Shown piece by piece: positions 34,959 through 35,903 of a DNA stretch of 35,903 nt (the first letter of the stretch is position 1; the number at the start of each line of letters is the position of its first letter). The stretch is from NCBI RefSeq assembly GCF_030684675.1, contig NZ_JAUXXZ010000082.1, positions 1 to 35,903 of the forward strand, read 5' to 3'. Source of the DNA: Daejeonella sp. GTDB taxonomy: Bacteria; Bacteroidota; Bacteroidia; Sphingobacteriales; Sphingobacteriaceae. The translations under genes and the position numbers were made by a program. A model generated the notes under the pieces. The model made no database searches, was not told the DNA's origin, and saw only the letters and a program-made list of their open reading frames with translations.

Positions 34959-35318
34959 ATGAAAAAAGCCGAAATAAAACTTACCATAGAACTAGACGAG
35001 CAAAACGTACCCGAAAATATCCTTTGGGAATCTACAGACTCACAAAATAAGGAAGCATTACCTGTAAAATCAATGATGCTGGCTTTATGGGATCATAATT
35101 ATAAGAACTCACTTCGCATAGACCTCTGGACCAAGGATATGCCGGTTGATGAAATGAAACGTTTTTTTTATGAGACCCTTCAGACTATGGGCGACAGTTT
35201 TTTACGGGCAACAGGTGAAGAAGCAATTGTAGAAGATCTTCGGGATTATTGTGCTCATTTTGCTGAAAAAATGGAGCTTACTGAAGGAAATAATCCGCAA
35301 TCAGCACTAAAAGGCTAA
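34959..35318 (+). CDS. gldC: Gliding motility protein GldC homologue
   Basis: 119 residues, the usual size of GldC. Recognised features are an N-terminal KKAEIKLTIELDEQNVPENI, MMLALWDHNYKNSLRIDLWT and a DLRDYCAHF segment near 90. GldC is a small cytoplasmic protein that supports gliding/type IX secretion in Flavobacterium and is conserved in many Bacteroidota that do not glide, so motility should not be inferred from it. It is followed after 11 bases by a small membrane protein gene. Confidence 0.88.
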   Translation: MKKAEIKLTIELDEQNVPENILWESTDSQNKEALPVKSMMLALWDHNYKNSLRIDLWTKDMPVDEMKRFFYETLQTMGDSFLRATGEEAIVEDLRDYCAHFAEKMELTEGNNPQSALKG

Positions 35319-35329
35319 TTCTAAATGCT

Positions 35330-35740
35330 ATGACCTTGAAAAACTACATCGGAATCATTGGTGCTCTTCTGGTTATTGCCGGGGGAATGATGCCAATGCT
35401 GCATATACCAATTATCGGTAACTGGAATTACTGGGATCTTGATACGGTACTGGCTTCGATTGTCTATTCGCTCGCTATTCTCTCACTGATAGCTGCAGCA
35501 AGCAATAAAAGAGGTCTGCTGCGTTTTTGTGGATGGACTTTACTTTTGGTTCTGGCCTTTACTTTTGGGGCGGTATACTTTAAAGTAAGCAATTATTTTA
35601 ATTTCATTCCATTGAAAAAGCTTGCGGGTGTTGCCAGCAGAATGATCCATTACCGATGGATTGGCTGGGCATTAATAAGCTCCGGAGCTCTTTTAATGAT
35701 ACTTTTTTCAGGAAAGAATAAAAAAACTCAAATTCATTGA
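35330..35740 (+). CDS. Small four-span membrane protein
   Basis: 136 residues with four hydrophobic segments at about 7-26, 43-61, 67-85 and 113-130. No signature I recognise. It is read in the same direction as gldC, 11 bases downstream, so probably co-transcribed. The spacer after it leads to a hairpin repeat and a minus-strand fragment. Confidence 0.7.
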   Translation: MTLKNYIGIIGALLVIAGGMMPMLHIPIIGNWNYWDLDTVLASIVYSLAILSLIAAASNKRGLLRFCGWTLLLVLAFTFGAVYFKVSNYFNFIPLKKLAGVASRMIHYRWIGWALISSGALLMILFSGKNKKTQIH

Positions 35741-35772
35741 TAATTAGTAAATTAGGTATAGAAAATGAATGA

Positions 35773-35793
35773 CCCCGAAGCAGAGCTTCGAGG
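35773..35793. repeat. Palindromic hairpin repeat, right copy
   Basis: Identical to the unit at 103-123 (CGAAGC-AGA-GCTTCG core), same orientation. It lies seven bases from the stop codon of the minus-strand fragment at the right edge and 32 bases after the plus-strand membrane protein gene. Confidence 0.65.
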
Positions 35794-35800
35794 TATCGCG

Positions 35801-35903
35801 TTATTCGAATAACCGTAATTGTGCCCTATGAAACTTCTTATAAGCAGTCTTTTCTTGGCCTTGTTCATTTATATATTTTTGAATAGTCTCCTCATTTGCG
35901 TAC
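35801..35903 (-). CDS. C-terminal fragment of a possible IS200/REP-type transposase, cut by the window edge
   Basis: The minus-strand frame is open from the right edge to a TAA at 35803-35801. The 33 residues include EETIQKYINEQGQ, reminiscent of the C-terminal helix (YIxxQ) of Y1 tyrosine transposases of the IS200/IS605 or REP-associated type. A palindrome of the sort these enzymes recognise sits seven bases downstream of the stop. The identification rests on a short segment and memory, so it is tentative. It is the C-terminal end, and the catalytic tyrosine should lie further in, outside the window. A short plus-strand frame overlaps it but is unconvincing. Confidence 0.35.
   Translation of the reverse strand, partial: YANEETIQKYINEQGQEKTAYKKFHRAQLRLFE

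Noticed and set aside
34814-35050. An open frame of 78 codons upstream of and overlapping gldC
   Set aside because: It lies mostly in a repeat-derived spacer, overlaps gldC in another frame, has an unnatural composition and no recognisable features.

Overview
The window looks like chromosomal DNA from a member of the Bacteroidota, probably Sphingobacteriaceae or a near relative. The reasons are the AT-rich composition, several exact TAnnTTTG-type -7 promoter boxes lying very close to start codons, a GldC homologue, and intergenic spacers filled with palindromic and low-complexity repeats typical of that phylum. I see no rRNA, tRNA, CRISPR array or prophage. Most genes are housekeeping. The accessory signal is in the repeats, in a cytochrome-like operon at the left end, and in a possible transposase fragment at the right end.

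Layout. (1) 213-6878, minus strand: a four-gene operon encoding a DUF1549/DUF1553 protein with two CxxCH motifs, a Tat-exported DUF1501 protein, a Tat-exported TIM-barrel sugar isomerase-like protein, and a membrane DUF2231 + c-type cytochrome + leucine-rich-repeat fusion. Its substrate cannot be read from the sequence. (2) 7003-11550, plus strand: an AI-2E/PerM-type permease, a NatAB-like ABC exporter pair, and a short Ppx/GppA phosphatase. (3) 11520-14974, minus strand: Maf, a Spy-like periplasmic protein, KdsC, IscX, an Isc-type [2Fe-2S] ferredoxin and a Rossmann/DUF2520 protein. (4) 14974-21509, minus strand: cytochrome c maturation genes ccmF, ccmE, ccmD, ccmC and ccmB, with a glutamate dehydrogenase gene between ccmE and ccmD. 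No ccmA is visible. (5) 21596-26887: ogt, DUF421, an N-acetylglucosamine-kinase-like gene on the minus strand, threonine aldolase, biotin carboxylase and riboflavin synthase. (6) 27561-32880: a small coiled-coil protein, a frameshifted TPR gene, HscA, a DinB-like protein and dihydroorotase. (7) 33111-35740, plus strand: a DEAD-box helicase, a small membrane protein, GldC and another small membrane protein. Both window edges probably cut through genes.

How the genes relate. The ccm genes would attach haem to CxxCH proteins, and two proteins of the left operon carry such motifs, so the two loci plausibly work together; this is inference. IscX, the ferredoxin and HscA belong to the ISC iron-sulphur assembly system but are about 15 kb apart here.

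The most notable structural observation is a pair of about 210 bp, MITE-like elements with imperfect terminal inverted repeats and a central GAAGC-n3-GCTTC hairpin. They lie in opposite orientation at about 12309-12519 and 27200-27412. Several other palindromic or low-complexity repeats run into, or directly abut, the 3' ends of genes and appear to have supplied C-terminal residues or stop codons (DUF421, nagK-like, ribE, ccmC, the Spy-like gene and the DinB-like gene). I did not find a convincing wholly new defence or metabolic system. The left operon and the repeat/transposase features are the best candidates for follow-up.
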